This document shows positions 41,192 through 49,338 of a DNA stretch of 64,000 nt, one piece after another (position 1 is the stretch's first letter; each line of letters begins with the position of its first letter). The DNA comes from Microbacterium sp. 10M-3C3 (lineage in GTDB: Bacteria > Actinomycetota > Actinomycetes > Actinomycetales > Microbacteriaceae). The notes under the pieces were generated by a model. That model did not search any database and was not told the DNA's origin. It was given only the letters and a program-made list of their open reading frames with translations. Both the position numbers and the translations under genes were made by a program. The DNA lies in NCBI RefSeq assembly GCF_003931875.1, contig NZ_CP034245.1, forward strand, positions 3,162,001 through 3,226,000, in the 5' to 3' direction.

Positions 41192-41295
41192 AGCTCGCGG
41201 AGGCGCTGCGCGGCTGAGGCTTGCGGAGGCGCTGCGCGGCTGAGGCTCGCGGAGGCGCTGCGCGGCTGAAGCTCGCGGAGGCGCTGCGCGGCTGA
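41166..41295 (+). repeat. Five tandem copies of a 26-bp unit starting at the permease stop
   Basis: Units start at 41166, 41192, 41218, 41244 and 41270; the consensus is RGCTCGCGGAGGCGCTGCGC plus GGCTGA. The first copy is the coding end of the permease, with GGGTGA instead of GGCTGA, and every copy ends in TGA. The copies differ at only one or two positions. 26 is not a multiple of 3, so later units are out of frame with the gene and act only as spacer. Confidence 0.95.
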
Positions 41296-41307
41296 GGCGC
41301 CGCATCC

Positions 41308-41386
41308 GCGCGGAATTCAGGAGATCCGGGCCCTTTCGCACGCGCGAGGGCCCGGATCGGCGTCTGAGCCTGAATTCTGCGCGCGT
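41308..41386. repeat. Nested palindrome, family 4 copy G
   Basis: Outer arms GAATTCAGG (41313-41321) and CCTGAATTC (41369-41377); inner arms GATCCGGGCCCT (41323-41334) and its complement (41347-41358) with a 12-nt loop. The right end AGCCTGAATTCTGCGCGC is shared with the copies at 47083, 47273 and 55076. It lies between the tandem array and the convergent GH15 gene. Confidence 0.85.
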
Positions 41387-41426
41387 GAGCGGCGAGAGGT
41401 GGGGCGGGCTGGGCTGCCGGCAGGGG

Positions 41427-43220
41427 TCAGTGGCGGGAGGCGGCCCGGCCGGTGCGGCCGGCGAGCGCATCGGCGGCCGCCACGAGCGCGAGGTGCGACA
41501 GCGCCTGAGGCGTGTTGCCGACGTGGCGGCCGGTGGCCGGGTCGTACTCCTCCGACATCAGGCCGAGATCGTTCGGCACCGCGGCCAGCCGCGTCATGAG
41601 CTCCCGCGCGTCGTCGCCGCGGCCCATCGCCGCGTACTGGCGCACGAGCCAGAACGAGCACGCGAGGAACGGATGCTCCGTGCCGGCCAGTCCGTCCACG
41701 CCCGTCTGCGTCCGGTATCGCAGCACGAAGCCGTCGGTCAGGAGCGTCTGCTCGATGCGAGCGACCGTGGCGCGCATGCGCGGGTCATCGGCCGCGCAGA
41801 AGCCGACCGTCGGGATGAGCAGGAGCGACGCGTCGACCTCGTCGGTGTCTTCGTGCTGGCGGAAGGCGCCCGTGGCGGGGTCGACGGCGCGCTCCTCGAT
41901 GCGGCGGCGCACCGCGTCGCGGGCGGCGCGCCACCGGTCGGCGGGACCCTCGAGACCGTGCTCCTCGACGGCCCGGATGCCGCGGTCCAGAGCCGCCCAC
42001 ACCATGACCCGCGAGTGCGTGAACATGCGGGGCTCGCCGCGGATCTCCCAGATGCCGTTGTCGGGGCGGTCGATGCTCGCGGCGACCTGCTCGACGAGCG
42101 CGCGCTGCAGCCCCCACGAGAACCGCGTCTCGTCGAGGCCAGCCAGCCGCGCCGATTCGAGCGCGACGAGCACCTCGCCGAGCACGTCCGCCTGGTACTG
42201 GTCGACCGCGCCGTTGCCCACGCGCACCGGGCGCGACCCGTCGTACCCGGGCAGCTGCGGCAGCTCCCGCTCGGAGAGGTCGCGCTCGCCGGCGATGCCG
42301 TACAGCACCTGCACGTCGGCGGGGTCGCCCGCGACCGCCCGCAGCAGCCAACGGCGCCAGCGATGCGCGGCGCCGAGGTAGCCGTGGTCGATGTAGGCCT
42401 CGAGGGTCAGCGCTGCGTCGCGCAGCCACACGTAGCGGTAGTCCCAGTTGCGCGCGCCGCCGAAATCCTCCGGCAGCGACGTCGTCGCCGCCGCCACGAT
42501 GCCGCCGGTGTCGGCGTGGGTGAGCGCGCGGAGAACGAGCATCGAGCGGACGGCGAGGTCGCGGTGCGCGCCGTCGATGCCGCCGCGGCCGGCCCATTCG
42601 CTCCACCATCCGCGCGCATGATCGAGCGCGTCGTCGACGTCGAACGCATCCGGGGCGTCGCGGAAGGCCTCGCCCCACGTCAGCACCGAGTCGACCGTCT
42701 CCCCCGCCGCCACCGCGAACACGGCACGGTGCGCCCGGCCGTCGGGGTGCAGGCGCGGTCCGCGCACGACGACCGAGTCGGGCCCGGCGAGCGCGCGCAG
42801 CACGGGCATGTCGTGCGAGCCGATCTGCCGCACCCACGGCGTCGCCCGCGCGTAGTCGAAGCGCAGCCGCAGCTCGCTCGTCATCTCGACAGCGCCACTG
42901 ACCCCCACGACCCGGCGCACGACGCCCTGACGCTCCGGATGCAGCGGCATGAACTCGTACACGTCCACCACGCCGTCCGAGGCCTCCCAGCGCGTGACGA
43001 GCACGAACGAGTCGCCGTCGTACCGGCGCGACGGACGCGCCTGCGGATCGGCCGGGCGCAGCGACCACGAGCCGTGCTCGTCGTCGCCCAGCAGTTTGGC
43101 GAAGATCGACGCCGAGTCGAACCGCGGCAGGCAGAGCCAGTCGAGGGAGCCGTCGTCGGAGACGAGCGCGGCGCTGCGGCAATCGCTGAGCACGGCGTAG
43201 CGCTCGATCGGGAGTGACAC
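41427..43220 (-). CDS. Glycoside hydrolase family 15 protein (glucoamylase/trehalase-like)
   Basis: A 597-residue cytosolic GH15 enzyme; no signal peptide. The N-terminal beta-sandwich begins IERYAVLSDCRSAALVSDDG, and the (alpha/alpha)6 barrel carries NWDYRYVWLRDAALT (general acid region) and the second catalytic region LMSEEYDPATGRHVGNTPQA with its Glu. Actinobacterial homologues include trehalases and glucoamylases. The GTG at 43218-43220 is chosen for a GACAAT hexamer 6 bp upstream and because homology starts there. Divergent from the zwf-like gene, which could use the glucose it releases. Confidence 0.9.
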   Translation of the reverse strand: MSLPIERYAVLSDCRSAALVSDDGSLDWLCLPRFDSASIFAKLLGDDEHGSWSLRPADPQARPSRRYDGDSFVLVTRWEASDGVVDVYEFMPLHPERQGVVRRVVGVSGAVEMTSELRLRFDYARATPWVRQIGSHDMPVLRALAGPDSVVVRGPRLHPDGRAHRAVFAVAAGETVDSVLTWGEAFRDAPDAFDVDDALDHARGWWSEWAGRGGIDGAHRDLAVRSMLVLRALTHADTGGIVAAATTSLPEDFGGARNWDYRYVWLRDAALTLEAYIDHGYLGAAHRWRRWLLRAVAGDPADVQVLYGIAGERDLSERELPQLPGYDGSRPVRVGNGAVDQYQADVLGEVLVALESARLAGLDETRFSWGLQRALVEQVAASIDRPDNGIWEIRGEPRMFTHSRVMVWAALDRGIRAVEEHGLEGPADRWRAARDAVRRRIEERAVDPATGAFRQHEDTDEVDASLLLIPTVGFCAADDPRMRATVARIEQTLLTDGFVLRYRTQTGVDGLAGTEHPFLACSFWLVRQYAAMGRGDDARELMTRLAAVPNDLGLMSEEYDPATGRHVGNTPQALSHLALVAAADALAGRTGRAASRH

Positions 43221-43268
43221 CCCCGGATTGTCGCATGGCAACCCCCGAGCATCCTCGCGCACGGTGCT

Positions 43269-43274
43269 TAGGGT
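43269..43274 (+). promoter_or_regulatory. -10 box TAGGGT of the zwf-like gene
   Basis: Six bp before ATG 43281. Confidence 0.45.
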
Positions 43275-43280
43275 GAGGGC

Positions 43281-44672
43281 ATGGCGGCTGACACGACGAC
43301 CCTGCTCATCCTCGGCGCATCCGGTGACCTCACCTCGCGGCTGCTCCTGCCGGCGCTCGGCCAGCTGCTCACGCGCGAGCCGGGCCGCCGCATCCGGCTA
43401 CGCGGTGCGGGCCTCGAGGACATCGCCGACGAGAAGTGGCGCGAGATCGTGCGGACCTCGTTCGCGACGACCGACAGCGCCGCGGCGTTCGACCTCGTGT
43501 CGGACACGACCTACACCGCGGCCGACATCACCGCCGAGCACGACCTGGCGTCGCTCCTGGCCGACACCCCCGGCCGCGTCGTGCTGTACTTCGCCGTGCC
43601 GCCGGCCGTCGCGGAGAAGGCCTGCGCGGCGCTCACGCGCATCGACGTCCCCGAGGGGCTGATCCTCGCGCTGGAGAAGCCGTTCGGCAGCGACGAGGCC
43701 AGCGCGCACGCCCTCAACGAGACGCTGCAGCGCATCGTGCCGGAGTCGCAGGTGTTCCGCATCGACCACTTCCTCGGGCGCTCCACGACGCTGAACCTCA
43801 TCGGCGTGCGCTTGGCCAACCGGCTCATCGAGCCGGTGTGGTCGGCGGAGCACATCGAGTCGGTGCTCATCCGCTACGACGAGACGCTCGGGCTCGAGGG
43901 CCGCGCGGGCTATTACGACCACGCCGGCGCCCTGGTCGACATGATCCAGTCGCACCTGCTGCAGGTGCTCGCGATCCTCGCGATGGAGCCGCCCGCGACC
44001 CTCAGCGAAGTGGACTTCCGGGATGCGACGGCCGCCGTGCTGCGGGCGACGCACGTGTGGGGCGACGATCCCGTCGGCTCGTCCCGCCGCGCCCGGTACA
44101 CCGCCGGCACGATCGGTGGCCGCGCGCTGCCGTCGTACGTCGACGAGCCGGGCGTCGACGCGGCGAACCAGACCGAGACACTCGCGGAGATGACGTGCGA
44201 GGTGCGCACCGAGCGCTGGAGCGGCGTGCCGATCACGCTGCGGTCGGGGAAGGCGCTCGACGACGCCGACCGCGAGGTGATCGTGCGCTTCCGCCCCGTC
44301 CGGCATCTCCCGGACGGGCTCACCGGCAGCACGACGCCGTCGGTGCTGCGCTTCTCGCTCGGGCCCGACCGTGTCGCACTCGAGCTGAACCTCAACGGCG
44401 GCGACGACCCGTTCGAGCTCGAGCGCGCGTCGCTCGAGGCCGACCTCGGCGACGGCGCCCTCAAGGCCTACGCCGAGGTCCTCTCGGGACTCCTCGACGG
44501 CGACGCGACCCTCGCGGTGCGCGGCGACGCTGCCGAGCAGTGCTGGCGGATCGTGCAGCCGGTCATCGACGCGTGGCGCGCCGGGGAGGTGCCGCTCGAC
44601 GAATACTCCGCGGGCAGCGACGGCCCGTCCGCGTGGCCGGCACAGCCCGAAGGCACCCTCAAGCGTTCGTGA
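43281..44672 (+). CDS. zwf: Glucose-6-phosphate dehydrogenase paralogue
   Basis: A 463-residue protein with both G6PDH domains. The NADP loop is [15 protein letters not shown] and the sugar-phosphate site reads RIDHFLGR (D162, H163, R167), whereas characterised enzymes have DHYLGK with a Lys that binds the phosphate; the general-base His is present in [10 protein letters not shown]. The Lys-to-Arg change and a length about 50 residues shorter than the usual oxidative-pathway enzyme suggest a paralogue with a modified substrate. Its 3' end overlaps the convergent VOC gene by 14 bp. Confidence 0.85.
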   Translation: MAADTTTLLILGASGDLTSRLLLPALGQLLTREPGRRIRLRGAGLEDIADEKWREIVRTSFATTDSAAAFDLVSDTTYTAADITAEHDLASLLADTPGRVVLYFAVPPAVAEKACAALTRIDVPEGLILALEKPFGSDEASAHALNETLQRIVPESQVFRIDHFLGRSTTLNLIGVRLANRLIEPVWSAEHIESVLIRYDETLGLEGRAGYYDHAGALVDMIQSHLLQVLAILAMEPPATLSEVDFRDATAAVLRATHVWGDDPVGSSRRARYTAGTIGGRALPSYVDEPGVDAANQTETLAEMTCEVRTERWSGVPITLRSGKALDDADREVIVRFRPVRHLPDGLTGSTTPSVLRFSLGPDRVALELNLNGGDDPFELERASLEADLGDGALKAYAEVLSGLLDGDATLAVRGDAAEQCWRIVQPVIDAWRAGEVPLDEYSAGSDGPSAWPAQPEGTLKRS

Positions 44673-45039
44673 GCACCGACAGCACGTTGCCCGCCGGGTC
44701 ACGGAACCACGCGATGAGCGGGCCGCCCTCGCGCATGATGCCGCGCGAGTCGGTCGGGAACTCCGCATCCCCGTAGATCTTCGTGTTCACACCGCGCGCG
44801 TTCAGCTCGTCGACGGCGGCCTCGATGTCGTCGACGGGAAAGTTCAGCACCGTGAAGCTCGCCGGCTCGTGGTTCGGCTTAGGGTACACGAGCACGTGCG
44901 CGCCGGTGCCGAGGACGAGCTCGAGGAAGCCCATGTCGTTGTCCAGGACGTCCAGGCCCAGGGTGTCGCGGTAGAACGTGCGCGCCGCATCGATGTCGTC
45001 GACGGAGAAGCCGCTGAACGCGGCGGTGGAACCGAACAT
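44659..45039 (-). CDS. VOC family protein
   Basis: A 126-residue glyoxalase-fold protein starting [19 protein letters not shown] ([12 protein letters not shown] follows) and ending [12 protein letters not shown]. Residues typical for metal binding in glyoxalase I are only partly kept, as in many uncharacterised VOC proteins. GGGAGG lies 5 bp upstream of the ATG. It overlaps the end of the zwf-like gene on the other strand. Confidence 0.85.
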   Translation of the reverse strand: MFGSTAAFSGFSVDDIDAARTFYRDTLGLDVLDNDMGFLELVLGTGAHVLVYPKPNHEPASFTVLNFPVDDIEAAVDELNARGVNTKIYGDAEFPTDSRGIMREGGPLIAWFRDPAGNVLSVLTNA

Positions 45040-45124
45040 GATGCCTCCCGGGGGCGGACTCGCGTGTCCTGCCTCGATCGTGCCCGTCGTGCGCGGCCGT
45101 GTCCAGGGCGTCGAGGCCGCCGCG

Positions 45125-45652
45125 TCACCCGGTCGGCGGATCGGTGTCGCGCGGCGGGTTCAGATCCGGATGCACCACCACGACCAGCGACGCGGCCTCG
45201 CCGTCGGGGTCGGGGCCGCGCTCCTTGAACTCGGTCACGAGCTCGTAGAGCCGCCGGTCGAGCTCGGCGCGATGCTCGGCGTTCAGGCGCAGCCCCATCC
45301 AGATGACGTCGACGTCTTCAGGGTCGACGCCCTGAAGCTGCTGGCGCATCGTCTCGATGAGCACGACCGACTGACCCGGGACGTGCGTGCGCCACGACAG
45401 CCCGGTCGCCCGGTAAGGCACCTCCCGCGCGCCGCGTGCGCCGACCCGCTCCTCCTGAGGCGCCAGCATCCCGGCGTTCACGAGGGTGCGCACGTGGTGG
45501 AGCATCGTGCCGGGGTTCACGGCGAGGAGCTCGGCCAGCTCCTTGTTGGTGCGGGCGTCGAACGCGCAGAGCCGGAGGATGCGCAGGCGCAACGGCGAGC
45601 TGAGCGCGCGGCCGACGGCCTCGGCGTGGGCCTCGTCCGTCGGCTCGGTCAT
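45125..45652 (-). CDS. ArsR-like winged-helix regulator
   Basis: A 175-residue regulator with an ArsR/HTH_20-type N-terminus: [21 protein letters not shown], then [21 protein letters not shown] and a wing [11 protein letters not shown]. No metal-binding CxC pair is seen, so it senses something other than heavy metals. The 90-residue helical C-terminus ([28 protein letters not shown]) is probably for dimerisation or ligand binding. ATG at 45650-45652 follows a minus-strand TACGCT box by 6 bp. Divergent MFS gene is the likely target. Confidence 0.85.
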   Translation of the reverse strand: MTEPTDEAHAEAVGRALSSPLRLRILRLCAFDARTNKELAELLAVNPGTMLHHVRTLVNAGMLAPQEERVGARGAREVPYRATGLSWRTHVPGQSVVLIETMRQQLQGVDPEDVDVIWMGLRLNAEHRAELDRRLYELVTEFKERGPDPDGEAASLVVVVHPDLNPPRDTDPPTG

Positions 45653-45658
45653 GTTATG

Positions 45659-45664
45659 AGCGTA
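45659..45664 (-). promoter_or_regulatory. -10 box TACGCT of the ArsR-like gene
   Basis: Six bp upstream of the ATG start. Confidence 0.45.
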
Positions 45665-45667
45665 GCG

Positions 45668-45710
45668 ACTGATTGACAGATCCGGATCACTTCGCACACA
45701 CTGATCGACA
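45668..45710. promoter_or_regulatory. Candidate ArsR operator: repeated ACTGATYGACA
   Basis: ACTGATTGACA (45668-45678) recurs as ACTGATCGACA (45700-45710), 32 bp apart or about three helical turns. The first copy contains a TTGACA -35-like hexamer and the second ends on the A of the MFS start codon. It spans the 57-bp divergent gap. Confidence 0.4.
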
Positions 45711-47044
45711 TGTCCCAATCGGTTCCGGACTCGGCGGCCGGCTCACCCCCTCCCGCCGACGACGCGGATGCGGCGACCGCCCCTGCCCGCGACGCCGCAG
45801 CGCTCGAGCGCACCACGCTCTGGCGCGACCGCAACTTCCTGACGCTGTGGGGAGGCCAGGCGCTCAGCCAGTTCGGGGCGCAGGTGACCGAGCTCGCGAT
45901 CCCCGTGCTCGCCGTGCTCGTGCTGAGCGCGTCCGAGTGGGAGGTCGGCCTCCTGGGGGCGGCGCAGGTGGCCGCGTTCCTGATCGTGGGACTGCCCGCC
46001 GGCGCGTGGATCGACCGCATGCGCAAGCGACACGTCATGATCGTGGCCGACCTCGTGCGCGCCCTCGCCCTCGCGACGATCCCGGTGCTGTGGCTGCTCG
46101 GGGTGCTGCAGATCTGGCAGCTCGTCGCGGTGGCCCTCGTCATGGGCATCGCGACGGTGTTCTTCGACGTGTCCTACCAGAGCATCGTCCCCTCCCTCGT
46201 GCGCCCCGGGCAGATCGCCGAGGCCAACGGCAAGCTGGAGTCCACGCAGCAGCTGGCGGGGCTCGCCGGCCCGGCAGCGGGCGGGGCGCTCGTGAGCGCG
46301 CTGACCGCCCCCTTCGCGATCCTCGCCACCGTCGGCACCTACCTCGCGTCGTTCGTCGCGCTGCTGCTCACGCGCGACCGCGAGGAGCCGCATCCGCGAG
46401 ACGAGGAGCGCGCCCTGTTCCGCGAGATCGGCGAGGGCGTGCGGTGGGTCTTCAGCAACCGGTTCCTCCGCCGCATCGTGGCCACGACGGGCGTGTCGAA
46501 CCTGTTCAGCACGCTCTCCACGACGCTCCTGCCGCTCTTCCTGCTGCGCGAGCTGGGTCTGACACCCACCGCGATGGGCGTCATCTTCTCGCTCGGGGCG
46601 ATCGGCGGGCTCGTCGGTGCCGTCAGCACGCCGCACATCGTCGGGTGGCTCGGCGAGGCACGCGCGATCCCCGCGAGCGCGATCGGCTTCAGCCTCGTCG
46701 CGCTCGTGCTGCCGGTAGCCGCGAGCGTGCCGCAGATCGCGTTCCCGCTCCTGGTCGCGCAGAGCTTCGTGATCAGCTTCACGGTGCTCGTGTACAACAT
46801 CACGCAGGTGACCTTCCGTCAGCGCGTGACACCCGGGCGGCTCCTCGGCCGCATGAACGCGTCGATCCGGTTCTGCGTGTGGGGCGTCATGCCCCTCGCC
46901 GCCCTCGCGGCCGGGGGCCTCGGCGCGTGGCTCGGCGTCGTCCCGACGATGTGGATCGGCGCGATCGGCTGCCTGCTGTCGGCCCTCCCGGTCGTGCTCG
47001 GGCCGTTCTGGCGCCTGCGCGACCTCCCCGACGCGATGAACTGA
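45710..47044 (+). CDS. MFS exporter (EntS/macrolide-efflux-like)
   Basis: A 444-residue twelve-helix MFS protein. WRDRNFLTLWGGQALSQFGAQ is the usual start of the MFS_3/EntS group, the loop AGAWIDRMRKRHVMI is motif A, and SIVPSLVRPGQIAEANGKLES is a hallmark of macrolide/siderophore exporters. A 40-residue polar leader precedes TM1. Start ATG is divergent from the ArsR-like regulator, so efflux is probably induced by its substrate. Confidence 0.9.
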   Translation: MSQSVPDSAAGSPPPADDADAATAPARDAAALERTTLWRDRNFLTLWGGQALSQFGAQVTELAIPVLAVLVLSASEWEVGLLGAAQVAAFLIVGLPAGAWIDRMRKRHVMIVADLVRALALATIPVLWLLGVLQIWQLVAVALVMGIATVFFDVSYQSIVPSLVRPGQIAEANGKLESTQQLAGLAGPAAGGALVSALTAPFAILATVGTYLASFVALLLTRDREEPHPRDEERALFREIGEGVRWVFSNRFLRRIVATTGVSNLFSTLSTTLLPLFLLRELGLTPTAMGVIFSLGAIGGLVGAVSTPHIVGWLGEARAIPASAIGFSLVALVLPVAASVPQIAFPLLVAQSFVISFTVLVYNITQVTFRQRVTPGRLLGRMNASIRFCVWGVMPLAALAAGGLGAWLGVVPTMWIGAIGCLLSALPVVLGPFWRLRDLPDAMN

Positions 47045-47374
47045 CCCCGGCTCCGCCTCGGCCCCCGAAGCGGCGTCCCCCATGCACAACTCAGGCAATC
47101 CGGATGCGGCGGCCCGCCGCATCCGCGGAAACACGCGACGCCCGCCACACCTGGTGGCGATCCAGCCTGAGTTGTGACGGCGGGAGGACGCCGACGGGCG
47201 GCGCCTTCGCCACGGGCCGTGATCACCGCTCCGTCCTGACCCCACGTCGGCCCCCGCACCGGTGTCACCCCCTGCACAACGCAGGCAATCCGGATGCGTC
47301 GGGCCGCCGCATCCGCGGAAAATTGCGGCACTCCGCCGGCCACGCCGTCGCTCAGCCTGAGTTGCGCACGGCAG
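47041..47374. repeat. Diverged tandem duplication (190-bp period) with two family-4 palindromes, copies I and J
   Basis: CTGACCCC, CGGCCCCCG and TGCACAAC occur at the same spacing in both units; the palindromes begin at 47083 and 47273. Each has outer arms CACAACTCAGGC/AGCCTGAGTTG (copy J reads ACGCAGGC on the left) and an inner stem GGATGCGGCGG/CCGCCGCATCC. The first 47 bp of the palindromes differ at about three positions, the right halves more. This explains most of the 417-bp gap between the MFS gene and the PKS gene; I find no convincing gene in it. Confidence 0.85.
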
Positions 47375-47450
47375 GCGGGTGCGAGGCTCGCACGATAGAG
47401 GGCGCCGACCGGCTGCACCAGCCCAGAGTCCATCCACAGCGGACGGTGCC

Positions 47451-47456
47451 TACAGT
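47451..47456 (+). promoter_or_regulatory. -10 box TACAGT of the type III PKS operon
   Basis: Five bp before ATG 47462, immediately after the palindrome duplication. Confidence 0.45.
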
Positions 47457-47461
47457 GGACC

Positions 47462-48643
47462 ATGACCGCGAGCATCCTCGGGATCGGCACCGCCGTGCCG
47501 GCCACCCGCCTGACGCAGGACGAGGTGCGCGATCTGCTCGCCGCCCAGCCCGGACTCGACCGCCGGGCGCGCCGCATCCTGGACGCGGCGTTCGACGCGG
47601 CCGCGATCGACACCCGCCACACCGTGCTCGGCGACCTGGGCGCCCTCGGCGCCGGCGACGGCCTGCGCGTGCGCGACGGCGCGCTGCTGCTCTCGCCCTC
47701 GACCGGAGCGCGCAACGACGAGTTCCGCCGCTCCGCGCCACCGCTGTTCGCCGCCGCCGCCCGCGACGCGCTCGCGGCCGCCGGCGTGAGCCGCGACGCC
47801 GTCACCCACGTCGTCACCGTCTCGTGCACGGGCGTGTTCGCCCCCGGCCCCGACTACCTGCTCGTGCGCGACCTCGGCCTGTCGTCGTCGGTCGAGCGCG
47901 ACCACCTCGGCTTCGTCGGCTGCGCGGCGGCGGTGCCGGCGCTCCGGATGGCCGCGCGCATCACGCGGTCGGATCCCGCCGCGGTCGTGCTCGTCGCGGC
48001 GGCGGAGCTGTGCTCGCTGCACATCACGAGCTCCGACGACCCCGAGCAGATCGTGGCGGCGTCGATCTTCGCCGACGGCGCCGCAGCGGCCGTCGTGTCC
48101 GCCGACCCGGCGTACACCGCGGCCCGGCGGCTGGAGCTCGGCGGCTTCGCGACGCGGCTGAGCGACGAGGGCGAGCGCGACATGACGTGGACCGCCGGCG
48201 ACGCCGGATTCGAGATGACCCTCACCGCGGAGGTGCCGCGCATCGTCGGGCGCGAGATCGCGGGCGTCGTCGACGACGTGTACGGCGGCACGTCGGACGT
48301 CGACGCGTGGGCCGTCCACCCCGGCGGTCGCAGCATCCTGGACCGCGTCGAATCGGGCCTCGACCTCGACCCGACCGCGCTGGCCGCCTCGCGCGAGGTG
48401 CTGCGCACGCACGGCAACATGTCGAGCGCGACGCTGCTGTTCATCCTGCGCGACATGCTCGCCGACCCGGCGCGCCCCGACGGTCAGCGCATCGCGACGC
48501 TCGCGTTCGGTCCGGGTCTGACCGTCGAGGCGGCCCGGCTCGTGCTGCGGGACGCCGCCGACACCGCGGCCGCCGCATCCGCCGACGATGTCGTCCCCGC
48601 CGACGACGTCGTGCCCGGGACGCCGGTGCTCGTCGCGCCATGA
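47462..48643 (+). CDS. Type III polyketide synthase (chalcone/alkylresorcinol synthase family)
   Basis: A 393-residue ketosynthase homodimer subunit. The catalytic triad is complete: Cys122 in VTVSCTGVFAPG, His286 in AWAVHPGGRS and Asn319 in HGNMSSAT; the GFGPG loop appears as AFGPGLTVE. Such enzymes extend an acyl-CoA starter with malonyl-CoA and cyclise it to a pyrone or resorcinol. The next two genes overlap it or each other (4 and 8 bp) and encode a methyltransferase and a flavoprotein hydroxylase, parallel to the srsABC phenolic lipid operon. The C-terminal 25 residues are Ala/Asp/Val-rich. Confidence 0.92.
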   Translation: MTASILGIGTAVPATRLTQDEVRDLLAAQPGLDRRARRILDAAFDAAAIDTRHTVLGDLGALGAGDGLRVRDGALLLSPSTGARNDEFRRSAPPLFAAAARDALAAAGVSRDAVTHVVTVSCTGVFAPGPDYLLVRDLGLSSSVERDHLGFVGCAAAVPALRMAARITRSDPAAVVLVAAAELCSLHITSSDDPEQIVAASIFADGAAAAVVSADPAYTAARRLELGGFATRLSDEGERDMTWTAGDAGFEMTLTAEVPRIVGREIAGVVDDVYGGTSDVDAWAVHPGGRSILDRVESGLDLDPTALAASREVLRTHGNMSSATLLFILRDMLADPARPDGQRIATLAFGPGLTVEAARLVLRDAADTAAAASADDVVPADDVVPGTPVLVAP

Positions 48644-49338
48644 GCCTGCGCGAGCGCGCCGTCGCGCTGATTGAGCTCATGGACGACCCCGACTGCGATC
48701 CGCGCCTGCTGGCCGCGACCTACCGCCGCTTCGGCGTGGTCAACCGCCTCATCTCGGGGTGGGGCACGGTGTGGCGACGCGAACTCGCACCCGCCCTCGC
48801 GACCCTCGGACGGCCGGCGCGGGTCCTGGACCTCGGATGCGGCGGCGGCGACCTGGTCGTGCGCCTGGCCGCGCTCGCCCGCCGCGACGGCCTCGACGTC
48901 GCGTGGACGGGAGCCGACCCCGACCCGCGAGCGGGCGACGTCGCCGCCGCGCGCACCGCGCCCGGGGTGCGCTTCGTGCGCGCGGACTCTGCCGACCTGC
49001 TCTGCGCGGGTGAGCGGTTCGACATCGTCGTGTCGAACCACGTGCTCCACCACCTGTCCGCGGCCGAGCTCGCGCGCTTCGCGCACGAGTCCCGCCAGCT
49101 CGCCCGCACGCGCGTGCTGCACGGCGACATCGCCCGCGGCCGGCTCGCGTACGCGCTGTACGCCGTCGGCATCGCGCCGCTCGCGCCGGGCACCTTCCTG
49201 CGCACCGACGGGCTGCGCTCGATCCGCCGCAGCTACCGCGCGCCCGAGCTGGCCGCCGCCCTCGGCTCCGCGTGGCGCGTTGGCGAGCCGGCGCCCTTCC
49301 GCCTCCTCGCCGTCGCGGACGGGGCGGCCGATGCCTGA
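48640..49338 (+). CDS. Class I SAM-dependent methyltransferase
   Basis: A 232-residue methyltransferase with motif I VLDLGCGGGDLVVRLA, acidic motif II TGADPDPRA, and motif post-III ERFDIVVSNHVLHHLSAAEL. It resembles the UbiE/phenol-type group that often methylates polyketide or quinone intermediates. ATG overlaps the PKS stop as ATGA. Note that S. griseus SrsB is an unrelated isoprenylcysteine-type methyltransferase, so this would be a substitute with the same role. Confidence 0.9.
   Translation: MSLRERAVALIELMDDPDCDPRLLAATYRRFGVVNRLISGWGTVWRRELAPALATLGRPARVLDLGCGGGDLVVRLAALARRDGLDVAWTGADPDPRAGDVAAARTAPGVRFVRADSADLLCAGERFDIVVSNHVLHHLSAAELARFAHESRQLARTRVLHGDIARGRLAYALYAVGIAPLAPGTFLRTDGLRSIRRSYRAPELAAALGSAWRVGEPAPFRLLAVADGAADA

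Noticed and set aside
41166-41295. Tandem repeats considered as a CRISPR array
   Set aside because: Units are contiguous with no spacers and no cas genes are near.
45673-49338. A 1221-codon plus-strand frame
   Set aside because: Arg/Pro-rich shadow of the MFS and PKS genes; only the last 233 codons, the methyltransferase, are real.
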